Shown here: piece after piece, positions 12,386 through 24,300 of the stretch
Layout: every line of letters begins with the position of its first letter
Numbering within the stretch: position 1 is the first letter of the stretch
Assembly: GCA_963854835.1 (NCBI GenBank)
Contig: OY978527.1
Location: 38,135,040 to 38,199,039, forward strand
Direction of reading: 5' to 3'
Source: Megamerina dolium
Taxonomy: Eukaryota > Arthropoda > Insecta > Diptera > Megamerinidae
Length of the DNA: 64,000 nt
Translations under genes and position numbers: made by a program
Notes under the pieces: model-generated
Told to the model about the DNA's origin: nothing
Databases searched by the model: none
The model's input: only the letters and a program-made list of their open reading frames with translations

Positions 12386-13139
12386 TATATTATAGTAACG
12401 TTATATTTTAATGATGCTGCTTATATATTATCTATCTATTGAGAAGCACAAACTTTCTAGATGTGTGAAGCAAAAAAGTAATAAATATATAAATAAAAAT
12501 AAAATATAAATCTCTGTGATTATAAAATTGCCAGATACACTTCTTTGGTTACATGGATAGACATTTATAGAATGAAGTGAAATGCGCATGCTTACACACC
12601 CAATTGCTTCCACATGCGTTTATTTATATGGTAACAGTTCTAGTAACAATTAAAACGTATTTTATGTGCATATACGCAGTCGTGGATACATGTTTAATAC
12701 TATACATTGACTATATATAATACATTTGTATCGCTTCGAAAATTACGAGGTAGAAAGTAATGTCAGACACATATAAGACTGCGCAGCCGAGCTATGTGGT
12801 TTCATTAGAAATTTGATCATTTCGATTTTCTATTTATGTGCATAACTATTTTACATAAAAAAATGTATTTTACATAAATACCGATTCTTGAGTTTGATTA
12901 TTTGATGCGTACATGTAGAACATAAAATCTTTTTTTTTTATTTTTTTTATTTAACATAAAAATTTTCATCGACTTCTCAATTACAATATCGTTAAATTTA
13001 AACAGAAAAGCATTGGGTCACCTAATTTTATTCAACTAATTAATTTTAACAAGCACTGAGCCTCAAATACTATTGATGGGCAGTGATAACAATCGGAAAC
13101 ATCATTGACTCTACATATATTAGAGCAAAAGAGAAGTAC
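12386..13139. other. No gene recognised
   Basis: AT-rich DNA with T homopolymers near 12930-12950. Confidence 0.55.
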
Positions 13140-13920
13140 AATTGCCGAAGCACTTTTGCCACTCCTAGTGAGACACCTCCAAAATATGGTTTTTATTGGA
13201 TTTGGCTAGTCTAGGAAAACCCACAAGGTCGATTGCTATGTTGTTTCGTCTTTCAATGCACCGCGATCGAGTTTATTCATTTGTTCAAGTATACTCCATG
13301 AAGGCTTATAGACTTTTGCATGCACTCAAACCAATTGGTAAAGCACTTTTGCCACTCCGACTGAGACAACTCCAAATTATGGTTTTTGTTGGGTTTGGCT
13401 GGTCTTGGAAGACCCACAAGGTCGATTGCTGTTTTGTTTCGGGCTCATAGGCATATATCCGTGATTCGTCACCTGTCATGATCTTTCGAAGCACCGCGAT
13501 CGAATTTTTTCATCATTTCTTTGCACCACGGGCCTTTTTTAGGCGATAGAAAAGTTATGCGGGATCCAACTAGAAGAAATATTTCTGAGAGCTAAGTGTT
13601 CATGCAATATCGAATGCATGGCGGTGGAACTAATGCCCAAGGATGCCTCTATCTCACAGTATGTCTCATGATGATCTTTCATTATCAGTTCACGCACAGC
13701 ATCGATGGTTTCTGGCACAATGACCGATTTTGAACGTCGCTCACGAAATTCGTCCTGAAGGCTTCAATTCGTTAAACCATTTATAAATTGTGTGGAGGAT
13801 CGATGCTTCATCTCCAAATGCCGCATGAAGACGATCGAAGCACTGTTGTTGAGATAATTCACTTCGAAAATCGTACTTTCAAACTTTCAATCGCTTAAAT
13901 ATATACGAGTATGGCTGTCT
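13140..13920 (-). pseudogene. Decayed mariner transposase (DD34D type) with partial internal duplication
   Basis: Minus-strand mariner remains. From right to left the translated fragments follow the order of a mariner transposase. A segment reading V-P-E-T-I-D-A-V-R-E-L-I-M then E-A-S-L-G-I-S-S-T lies at about 13740-13630 (second helix-turn-helix region). The catalytic region at 13494-13306 reads 'TGDESRIYAYEPETKQQS' (first Asp in GDE) followed by W-V-F-Q-D-Q-P-N-P-T-K. Multiple stops and frame changes make it non-functional. The segment around CACTTTTGCCACTCC is present twice, at about 13150 and 13340, roughly 190 bp apart. The copies differ by substitutions and a deletion. Confidence 0.88.
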
Positions 13921-13929
13921 CTATCAAAG

Positions 13930-15813
13930 GTTTCGAGGTTAATCTCCTCCTAGATTGCTCCATGAGCGTGTGGCGGTAGACGACTCAGGCCTATTTTCAA
14001 TAATGCCCCTTCCCTTGTATCATTGGTTGCTTAGCCAAGTATTGCTTCAACATCCGTCCAACTCAACGTGCAACCAACGAGGTGACTCCAATCAAGAATA
14101 TATGTATTTTTCGATACCTCCGGCGATATCTTCAATACAATTCAAATGCCACAAAGGTTCAAGAATAGATTAATACACTTGTGACAAGGCAGGCAATTTT
14201 CAAATCGTAAGAAACTGCAAAAATTGAATGTAAATTGGATTTTATACACATGTGAACAGAAATAGAATATGAAGAAAATATTGTACAATATATTTACCAA
14301 ACTCTATAATTAAAAGTAACAAATGATGGCGGCGAAATGATTAATAATCTTTAATACAGTGCTCATAAGTAAGGTATATAAATACAAAATCTTAATAACA
14401 GCTACCAACAACTGGATGGACTTTTATTACTGCTACTGTTGTTTGCTGTCGCTGCTGTATTTTATTAAAATAATAATAATAATAATAATAATAATCATAA
14501 AATACATCAAATAAGCCGTGATAATTATTGACTACATACCGTAAATATATTAATATTCACACATATGTATGTATGCATTGTGTCACCATAAGCTATGCTG
14601 TCGATACTTGTCATTAACATTAAAAATATCTACAAAAAAATATACTCAAGGCGTACAAAAATGCTATGGAAAAAAAAATAGAAAAAAATCAAGTGTCATT
14701 TTTAAATCAAAACTGTCAATCAATGTCACGACCCGACCCCTTCACAAGAAGAATAAATATATATACGAGAAAAAAAAAACCCATACACATACCCACACAA
14801 GCACACACATGAAATGGATGTTAATTCAACCACTCACTTATGCTCATTCACTGAGCACTACACTACCATCAAACACCCTCTCATCATCTTTGCTATTCAT
14901 ATAATTCACTGAGTGAAAATGGCTCTCAGCAACAACAACAACACTGTGAATGTGAAACCTTGACCCCTCACAACAACAACAAACATAAGAATAACAACTA
15001 CAGCAGCATCAAAGTGACAACAATGGCCAAATGAACTTCATCGCCATTTCAAGTTTGATGTTGATAATGATGATGATGATGATGGTGATGGTTGATGTTG
15101 TGATGCTGAATGTGATCATCAAATTGTAATATGCACGATTCGCACCGATCCGTTCATTTAGTTGGTTGGTTGATTGGTTGACATACTCCTCGTATCCATA
15201 TTCAAATTTATATACATACGTTTAAATGAGACTGAAAACCATTAACACAATCGCGCTCGTTACCTACATCATCTATCTACAAACATATACGTATGAGTAT
15301 GCAACTCTTCACAATATGTCCATTATATGTATTTCATCACCATCACCATCACCATCATCACTACCACTCACCACTCATTAAAGGCAAACAGCAACGTAGC
15401 AACATAGCAAACTACTACCGCAGCCACAACAGCAATCGAGTAATGTCAAATGCAATTTGATGCATTTTTATGTTGATTAATTTTTTTTTAGTGAACTGTT
15501 GTTATTATTATTATTGTTGTTTTTGCAGATGTTGTCAATTAAATATGAATACCATGCCACATTGTGATGGTGGTGTGGCAGTAGTTTCCCTTTTTCCAGC
15601 AGCAATTGTTGTTGTTGTTTTATTACCACTATCAATCACAACATTTTTTAATGCATTTTCAGACCGGACAGATTTATACCAGACCCATCGATTTCAGGGG
15701 TTCTTAAGACCTGGTTAAGCTTAAAAATGCATTGCAACATTTTCTTTAAAAACCATATCAATTATTTCATAGTTTGAAATTAATCGCATTTTAATAAAAA
15801 AAATAATAAATAT
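13930..15813. other. Microsatellite-rich DNA, no gene
   Basis: It holds an AAT run at about 14468-14500, CA-rich sequence at 14785-14810, CAA runs near 14930-14980, a GAT run near 15060-15085 and CATCAC repeats at 15338-15360. Frames across these give Thr/His or Asp/Met repeats without domains. Confidence 0.65.
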
Positions 15814-15909
15814 GTGGCACTTATAAGGGTTCTTTGGCCGAGCTTCTCTTCCAGTACTGTTGTGCGTGTTAAATTTTGGAAAGTATTTGAAGGACCTACT
15901 TATTTTAGC
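15814..15909 (-). mobile_element. SINE 3' fragment, tail type 2, inverted
   Basis: Minus-strand tail and end of body: GGCACTTATAAGGG, then CTTCTCTTCCAGTACTGTTG, then CCTACTTATTTTAGC. It abuts a plus-strand SINE a few bases downstream. Confidence 0.85.
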
Positions 15910-15914
15910 TACTT

Positions 15915-16150
15915 ATTGACAATTCTTCCGACAGTAGCACTTTGCCATAAAAAGCTTCTTAAAGAGCTCTGTGACAAAGGTCAGAAAACTTGATGTTATA
16001 AGGAGTCTGCCTAACGGATCCGGGTTATATAAGTAGGTCCCTTCTAATACTGTCCAACAAATTTTGAACGCACAACTGTACTGGAAGAGAAGCTTTGTGG
16101 TGTCACAAAGGATCTTTCTAGCCTAAGTTTGCCCTCCCCGAGGGCAGCTG
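15915..16150 (+). mobile_element. SINE body and tail type 1, 5'-truncated
   Basis: It begins in mid-body (ACAATTCTTCCGACAG), continues through GAGCTCTGTGACAAAGGTCA and AAGTAGGTCCCTTCTAATAC, and ends with the LINE-like tail (TCTTTCTAGCCTAAG, then GAGGGCAGCTG). The head is missing. Confidence 0.87.
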
Positions 16151-18149
16151 TTTTCTGATCATTATCGTTATTTATATTGGGTGCTGTCAGATGGTTTGAG
16201 GTACCACTATATTTCTGTTTGTTAACAGCGACATTTCAAATGTCATTAGTTTAAAATTACTGTAGAATTACTGCTATTTCATCTCACTTTACTTAAAGTT
16301 TCGAATAGCGTGTAAAAATTGGGTGGAGTGATGAAGATTCAGGCAAATCGGGTCTAGCGTCATTCGAACAAATATATAATTCATTTTTATTAAAGTTGAG
16401 CATTTTGATATAATTTTAACAAGTTTTTTTATTTCACGTGGGCCAAATCATTTAATTTTGTTTTTGTTTTGCCAAATTTTGACACTGAAATATTTTTTCC
16501 ATGGCTTTGACATTTAAATGCAACATAACCAGAATTGAGCAAAAACAATATTTTTCGCAAAGCTTCTTTCAGTTTTCATCATACTCCCTTGCAAATAATA
16601 TCATATTTTAATCGTTAGAGCATTGGAGGCAGATCGCCACAAAAAATTCCACTATTTTGACAAATTCTTTCAGATCGAGCCTTGGCGTTCTTTTACACAA
16701 AAAGCATAGTAACGCCATATCTTTCTGAAGTACTGTTATATATGTACATAATACAGCCATCGTGTTTAAATTTGCTTATCGGAGGAGGATATTGTAGTTA
16801 CCTTAGAGTTACTAGATATGATTCTGAATATTTAAAGAGTACCTAATGTACATGCATCCGTATAATATTTCCTACATTGAAATTAAGATTTCAAATGTCA
16901 TTACTATTATGGATGACACCAACATCGACACCCACATAATGTTTAAATATAACCGAAATAGCAACAGCAATTTACATTGCAGTCCAAAGAAAAACCCCAA
17001 AATGATTGACAGAATTAGGACGACGACGCACAGTGTTTCCATGTTTGTTAAAAATGATAAACAATTAATGTTATAAATTGAAAACAAAAGAGAATGCCTT
17101 GACTAGGGATTTCTGATGTTACACATTGTGAATGAATTATCTTCAACATTTATGGTATAAAACCCATTGGTGGACATTTGGAAATGATGGAGTAGATCAG
17201 TTTAATATTTCCATCATATTTGTATGAAAAAACCTCTAAAAAAATAAAAATTTAAGCACTGTACGATATTTGTCATGATATTGATTTCAAGAAATCAATG
17301 ACATGACACATTTCAAATGTTTTCTAAACACAGAATGAATTGATGTATGCAACTTTGTAATGAAATGCCTGTGTATATATAATTTATTTAATACATTATT
17401 TATTAATAATTAATTTCTAAATTTATTCAAATAATTACGTGTAGCAAATTGAAATAAAATCTCACACTTCTACTATTTTTGGGCAACACCTTCTATGAGA
17501 AGGTGACACTGTACAATAATCTGATACTGCCACTAAATATGTGAAGCTAAACGAAGCATTAAAGATCACAATTACGTTAATACAAAATGACACATTGACA
17601 TTTGTATAATGCACAATCGAAAAAGTGGAGGGTATATAGATGCATTTGCTTGTGCGTGCGTTTGGATATGGCCATCACTAGGATCAAATTACTTACCTGA
17701 CGGCTTATGTCTTTGTCTACTTGACTTTGGCTTTAGAGGTAAACAAACAAAAAATGAGGATAGAAAACTCCTTTGATATTTGTATGTTCTGATTTCCATT
17801 TCTTTTTTACTATAATGAATCTTTGAACTTGAAAATATGTTGCATTGCATAGATGTGACCTCGTGTAGATGAAATTACTTGAATTAATATCATTTTGTGA
17901 TTTGACAGGTTTTGATGTATGGTGCTACATGCTACAATATTTTCTTATCTACAAAAAAGTTGAAATGACATATGACAACTGATGTAAAAATAAGAACGAT
18001 TAATATGAAATGACGATAAAATAAGGATATAAGTGCAGAATAGCCCACTTACAGGAAAACAAAAAAACAAAATGTTTTTCGCATAGAGCCTATTTTTGAG
18101 AATATAAAAAATCAAAAATTGTTTCTCGTCAACGCCCAATTTAGGACGT
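16151..18149. other. No gene recognised
   Basis: AT-rich DNA. Frames at 16846-17087 on both strands are overlapping chance frames without domain features. Confidence 0.55.
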
Positions 18150-18406
18150 GACTGATATATAATATTTATAGCCTATTTTGAATATATGAAAAGTTGTGAT
18201 CAAAATTAAAAATTCGAAAATATTTTTTCCGAAAATAATTACTATTGACCTATAAAAAATTTAGAGCCATATTGTATAGGTCAATACTGATTATTTTGGG
18301 TACAAAAAATCTGTTTATGAAAAAAATAAATTTCGTATTTTTAATTTTGATAATAACTTTTAAAATATTATTTTCAAAATAGTCTATAAATGCTAAATAT
18401 CACTGA
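18150..18406. repeat. Foldback: long imperfect inverted repeat
   Basis: The left arm (about 18150-18253) and right arm (about 18276-18406) are imperfect reverse complements. Matching points include ATTTATAG...CTATTTTGAA against TTCAAAATAG...CTATAAAT, ATCAAAATTAAAAAT against ATTTTTAATTTTGAT, and ATTGACCTAT against ATAGGTCAAT. The loop is about 22 bases. No coding content. Possibly a MITE or foldback element. Confidence 0.8.
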
Positions 18407-18547
18407 AAAGGTATTAAAACCTTTCTTTTGATACCCATATTGTATTGCGAATTTATTGAGTAATTTCGATTGCAAATATGAAATTTGACCTTCAGCGGTG
18501 CACACTATGTAGTGGTCCTTAAATTAAAAGAAATCAAATAAATATAT

Positions 18548-18634
18548 GGACCTTATAGACCCCGAAGGACCCTCTGGCCGAACTTCTTTTCAAGTACTGT
18601 TGTGCGTGTTAAATTTTTGAACAGTATTAATATA
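18548..18634 (-). mobile_element. SINE 3' fragment, tail type 2, inverted
   Basis: A short minus-strand piece: GGACCTTATAGACCCCGAAG, then CAAGTACTGTTGTGCGTG. It lies just upstream of a plus-strand SINE, as at 15814. Confidence 0.82.
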
Positions 18635-18647
18635 TAATCATTTCATT

Positions 18648-18956
18648 GTGGAAGCCGTAACTTAGTGGTTATTGCGTTGGCGTTCTAATCTGTAGGTCGT
18701 TGGTTCAATCCCCAGCTGAAGCATAACAAAATTTAATATCGAAATGATTTTTCTTTCGAACGGTACCCATCTGTAGGCAAGAATTGTCAATTTTTACGGC
18801 AGTAAGAATTTGCTAAAAATACTTCTTAAAAGAGCTCTGTGACAATATTAAGTTAAAGTGATGTCACAAGGGTTCAGCCATTCGGAACCGGCTAATATAA
18901 GTAGGTCCATTCTAATGCTGTCCAAATTTAACACGCACAACAGTATTGGAAGGAGT
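18648..18956 (+). mobile_element. tRNA-derived SINE, tail lost
   Basis: The head has an A box (GCCGTAACTTAGTGGTTA) and B box (GGTTCAATCCC). The body runs to CACGCACAACAGTATTGGAA and stops where the tail-specific sequence would begin. The chance 122-codon frame at 18858-19226 overlaps it and is not a gene. Confidence 0.9.
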
Positions 18957-18959
18957 TTT

Positions 18960-20284
18960 ATGATCATACACAAATTCAGATCAATACTGAATTATATGAT
19001 TTTCGAAATGACTAATACTAATTCTCTCATAACATTCGATATTAAATCGCCCCTTCTAAATATGAATATTGTAAAAGTTCTGACAACACAGAAAAATCAC
19101 AAAAAAATTGTCATTATGAATATTGTAAAAAAAAATTCTAAAACTACAATCACTATCACCATCACCATCACCACCTTCACATGTGTTGTTACCACCTACA
19201 ATTACAATTTCAAAGCTTCAAATTGATCTAATTGAAATTTGCAATTTTTCCAAAAAATACACTGATGTTATCGCTAAACCAAAATGAAAGTATTGTTAAA
19301 TTTTTACCATATTTTTTTTTTAAATGGCGATTTCAATAAATTTTTACCAAAAAAAAAAAATAAAAGTTTATTTCATACCTTCTGTATTCTGACGATTTTG
19401 TATTTGAACAAACAAATTGATATTTATCCTCCTCCACTGAAACACCATAAATATATGTAGGTACATATGTATATAAATCCTACCAAAAATGGTCAACAAT
19501 AAGTAAAAACCACTGGTGGTCGGTCGCTCTCTATCCATACATATGTTATGGACCACTCATTCATTCTATTATTTCATTATTTGACACCTTAGCATACATG
19601 TGCGTGCGTGTTTGTATTATGAATATGCTTTTATTATAATCGTACGAGTATGTGCGAGTAGTGTGCTGAATAAGAGAATGAGTCATTTTGTACATGTGCT
19701 TGGAAAAAAACACCCACAGTAGCAGCATCATTCAAACTTCTTTCATATCTTTTTTTTTTCTGTGTTAAACGTTGGAAACGACAAGTTCTTAATACTGTTC
19801 TTCGTTATTAAATGTGTTATCTTTTGTATTGTTTGTGTAAGTTTTATTGATTTACTTAATAATGGTTGGTTGGTGTTGTCGTTGCCTGCCATTGCCATAC
19901 AAACGAGTATGGATATTTGAAAAATTCCTGTCATTTGTTTTACTTTTTCTTTTCGCTTTATTTCATAGATCAAAAACATGTTACCGCTAATGTTTGTTAC
20001 TGTCTTTTGATGCTTATAGGCTTTCTAGCATACCATCTTTTGTGAATTATTCTATTTTACCTTCTTTAGCCGACTTCGAAAAAAGAGAAGGTGTATTAAA
20101 CTCTTGATAGATAAATGATAATCAATAATATTGTATATAGGAAACCTTTCACCTTACCTACTGTGTTTTAATTTCATACAGGTGGGCCAATAACATAATT
20201 GGCAGTGTAATGTCAAAATTGAAGTGTTCGATTGTCTAACTTTCTCAAGAACTTTTTTTAAAAATACTCATACCTGGGATGATA
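18960..20284. other. No gene recognised
   Basis: AT-rich DNA with a CATCAC run at 19150-19175 and poly-T/poly-A stretches. Confidence 0.55.
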
Positions 20285-21385
20285 TTTAGGTTTTGCTTTG
20301 AAATACATGCCGCTAAATTAGTTCAGTTATGTTTGCGGATTAAACACCTAAACAAAAAAATAAATTCAAATAGAACGACCTGATTATTTAAGTGATAAAA
20401 TGTTTCAACATTAGTGAAATAATTTTGTTTCAAAATTCATTTTTTTCCTCCTTAATGGGGGAGTAAGGGATAATTCGAAATAAAAAAACACTTTTTTCTC
20501 TGATTTTTTACGGAGATACAGCTTAAGCAAATTTATTCAAACTTTTTTTTTAATTATAAAGCATCATCTAGAGAATATTTAGTTAAATTTTCGTAATTGA
20601 ATATTGAAAAATAAGCCGGTGACAGAGCATTTCCCAAAAAGTCTTTTGAAAAATACGTTGTTCGGTGAACACGATAACTCGGCGTAGAATTATCTGAAAT
20701 AAAAAAATTTTGTTAAATTTACTTAAATTATGAGTTAATTCTCACCCTCCCGTCGTTGTTTAGTTATCATTTTCGTTTTTCAACAGTTCGTGGTCTATTT
20801 AAGTAAAAAACGCGATTTTGCGCTAAATTTTCCGCTATTTTTTAGGTGACAAGCTACCTTAATATGAAAATAGAAAAATGTAAATAACAGGAGGGGGAGG
20901 CATTTTATACCAAGAAATGTATGTTTCGAGTTTGAAAAGAATCGGTCGAGTGGATTTTGCAGGATCGTGTTCACGGACTTCGAAAAATTGGTTTTCAGAA
21001 AAACACGTTTGAAGTTTTTTTTTTCTCAAAAAGTGAGAAAAAATTTTTTTTTGTAACTTACACTGAATCATCGATCCCAGGTGCATAAAGTACGTTCCCG
21101 GCAGCAAACTCGTTGTCTTGGAAAATGAAAAAGAAAAAAATCGATTTTCCGAATCTGCTTATCCCTTACCCCTTAACATAATTTTGGACGTTTAAATAAA
21201 AATATATCGATAAATTACATCTCTGTACAGTAGAAAAAATGAAAGTAATTGGCAGCACTAAACTTAGCTAGTATGCAAAGATTTTTAGTGTCTATATTTA
21301 TACTCGCTAAAGTATAAAGCACCGTTGTTGTTATTTTGCAATGTATTTATCGGTGGTGCTAAGTGCGAGTATTAATTAAAAAATA
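20285..21385. repeat. Dispersed repeat A, copy 2, interrupted
   Basis: The flanks of the 717-bp insertion (20285-20455 and 21173-21385) together match 11995-12385. Joining the flanks at TTAA gives the same local order as the uninterrupted copy: TAGTGAAATAATTTTG, then TTTCCTCCTTAACATAAT, then ATATCGATAA, then GTACAGTAGAAAAA, then GTGCGAGT. Confidence 0.82.
20456..21172. mobile_element. Non-autonomous TTAA-target element (piggyBac-like MITE)
   Basis: 717 bp bounded by TTAA at 20452-20455 and 21173-21176. The ends are inverted repeats: GGGGAGTAAGGGATAA on the left, and the reverse complement of TTATCCCTTACCCC on the right. There is no transposase. The uninterrupted paralogous site at 11995-12385 has one TTAA, so both the boundaries and the target duplication are supported within the window. 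TTAA duplication is characteristic of piggyBac-type transposases; assigning the element to that superfamily is inference. Confidence 0.83.
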
Positions 21386-24300
21386 ATATTTATTAAAAGT
21401 GCATTTCAGGAAAAAAGAAAAAAGAATTATAAAGTGAAAGTTATTCAAAGCAACAAGCGTTTTAGATAGAATTCGATTTTACAAGAATTTTCTGCTGATT
21501 CGTGAGCTCTTTCTTGGTCTTACATGTGAATTTCCCAAATTAAAGTCCACATTGAATGCTCGAAACATAAACAACATGTGCTCTTCATTCTGATTATCAC
21601 GCTTTTTTGTTTTCTAATATTATTCATTTTGTAATCTTGGCAACAGCAGGCCGTGCCGTACCGTATGACTATGGTGCAATATCAACAATCATATAATACG
21701 GTTGTCGCTGTCGCGTGTGTATCTTTTATAAATTCATTTTATTCGAGTATGATATTTGTTGTAGTTGTTGTTATTCTTGATGATGACTAATCATTGAAAA
21801 ATGACTCGTTCTTTCGAACGTTTGTTCGCTCATTGCATATGTTTGGAATTTCTACTTAACATTGACAAGAAAACATTGGCAGCACTGCTTTAAGTATATG
21901 CAGTTGAGCTGTTGCAGTATATGCATGCATATATGCTTTTGCATATACGCTTTTGCCTCATCCAAAGTTGATCACTTACTCACTAACTAGCCCTTGCATA
22001 CGAGTAACAGCAACATATTGAGGAATCATGTGCATTTTTTTTCATTTTTGTTCTTTTCCATTCTTCGCCATCATTAAAGTGATTAGAGGTTAAAAAGTTA
22101 ATAGAAATATATTTTCAGAACTCAAGCATATATTTAAGAAATAGGAAAATTGGAAGGAGAAAATATTATCGTACTTTTAACTGCAATAGATAATAAACTA
22201 TAAAATTTGGTGCTTATTCATAAAGTACAACATGCTCTTTCTCTTATTGGAGTGCTTTTGGAAAAACAATTATTTGTATGGAAAGTCTACTAAAAAAGTT
22301 TACTTAAAAAGTAAAGTAAAGGTGAGTCAACCAAAATCTGAGAAATCCCATTTTGATACTACATGCTTATGCGAATTTGCATGAATAAATTGGTAGGAGC
22401 ATCATAGTTGCGTTAAAATTACATAAAATTGTCACTCACATTGTGTACACATCGAAATGTCTTCGCGTACATGCACATGCACATGCACTTCATCTTAATA
22501 TAGTATAGATTCATGTGAATACGAATGGCTTTGGAAAATACTAAATATAAATCATATATGGATTTTTTGTTTGATCATCGTCTTCATATTTTTCTATTTA
22601 TAAAGTAATACTGGCGAAGGAATTTTAGTATAATATATATTAAGTGATACTATTCACTGTAATTTTGATTTTATCCATAATTTATTCAATATTTTTTCAC
22701 TCTCAATATCGCGCCACACAATACAAAATGACTTCAACGGTTTTAAGCCCTGTTTAAGTTATAATTATGACTCGCCTTGGTGACTAGTTTTCTACTATAT
22801 TTCGTAGCTTTACATAAGACTTTTTTTATTCTGTATTTTTTCAAATTTTCCTAGAATTGATTATGGAGAAGGGAATATGTGCTTTTAATTCGTTTCGAAA
22901 AAAGGGCTTAGCTTAAGAATCTTCATATCAAACTATATTAAATATATATTTTTGTTAGCAGTTCAGCAATTAATTTTCATTTAATCTATGTATTTATAAA
23001 CGAATTGTTAATAGCGCATAGATTTTTTAAGATTTCCATTTTTTACTTCAAACTGTTCTCTTGAAAAGTGATAAAAATGTATTTAGGCCCATTTCATTGT
23101 GTACCGAAGTATATACGTCAGTAATTAGAAAACTGTTATATAACTGCCCAAATTTCCCAACTAACGGTTGTTATTGTTACAGTTATTTTGTGATTAATTA
23201 TGCACACATATATAGATGTGAGACCAAATGGTAAAATGATGATAATGATGATGATAAAACAAATCGGCTGGTATGGTATTACAATTTTAGTGGGATAAAT
23301 AAATGATGAAATAATTGAGATCATTGGCAAGGCATCACCAAACACCAGTAATACAAGTGTGGAAAAATAAATGTCTCAATTATGTTGCTGTTAACCCTTT
23401 GTTATCTAATTCGACATTTTCGAGCAAAGCATTATTTTACTATGAGATTTAATTATTAGCGGTAAAAAAATAATAAAAAAAATTGTAAAATGTTTTTCAG
23501 AAAGGTTGCAGAGCTTTGAAAAAATTTTTTATATATCAACCAAAATGAAATTTAGGAGTAAAAACTACAAAACTGTGTATGGAAGTTACATTCAATAGTA
23601 TCGTTGCTCGCTTATTTCTTGCAAACAAATTTGTCTATGTGCCTACAATAAATAATAGGTATGGATTGCTCATTTCTTGCAAAACTGTTTTCCCTTGGTG
23701 CCCTAAACACAGTTCCCAACTATCGCGGAGGGCGCAGAAAGTTTTGAGAAAAATGAAGTTTTCCTTTAAAAATTTTTTATTTTAATTTCTTTTGTTATAA
23801 ATCATTTTTTCAACTAAACTACAACCAAAACTACTTCGAAATCACTGCTTTAGAAAGAGAAATATGAGCATTGTATTGATAAAAAGGGTTAAATATGATT
23901 CACATAATTAATACTACACCATTTATACCTGTATGCATTTTTATGCATGTGTGTGTGTGTGTATGTATTTGACTTTAATAAACCTTTGTATGGTTTGATT
24001 ACCAAATATCTTGATAATTATGCTGTGATGACCTTCATTGCTTGTAAACGCACAATTACATCCATTTACACATACACATGTGTACTCCATCATTTTCATA
24101 TCATCATCACTATCGCATTGTTATTGATTCTCATTATGATGATGCATAACATCATCATTATGTATGTATGTATGTATGTACGAGTACTTACTCCAAACCT
24201 CAAACAATTCATTAATGACCAACCAAATAGGTCAAACATTTAGCTAATGACTTCATTATTCATACCTACCCAGAGGCATATATACATATGTATGTGTATT

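Noticed and set aside
14468..14500. CRISPR or satellite array
   Set aside because: A simple AAT microsatellite; no spaced direct repeats of CRISPR type exist in the window.
18858..19226. 122-codon gene
   Set aside because: It starts inside a SINE and ends in a CATCAC microsatellite.
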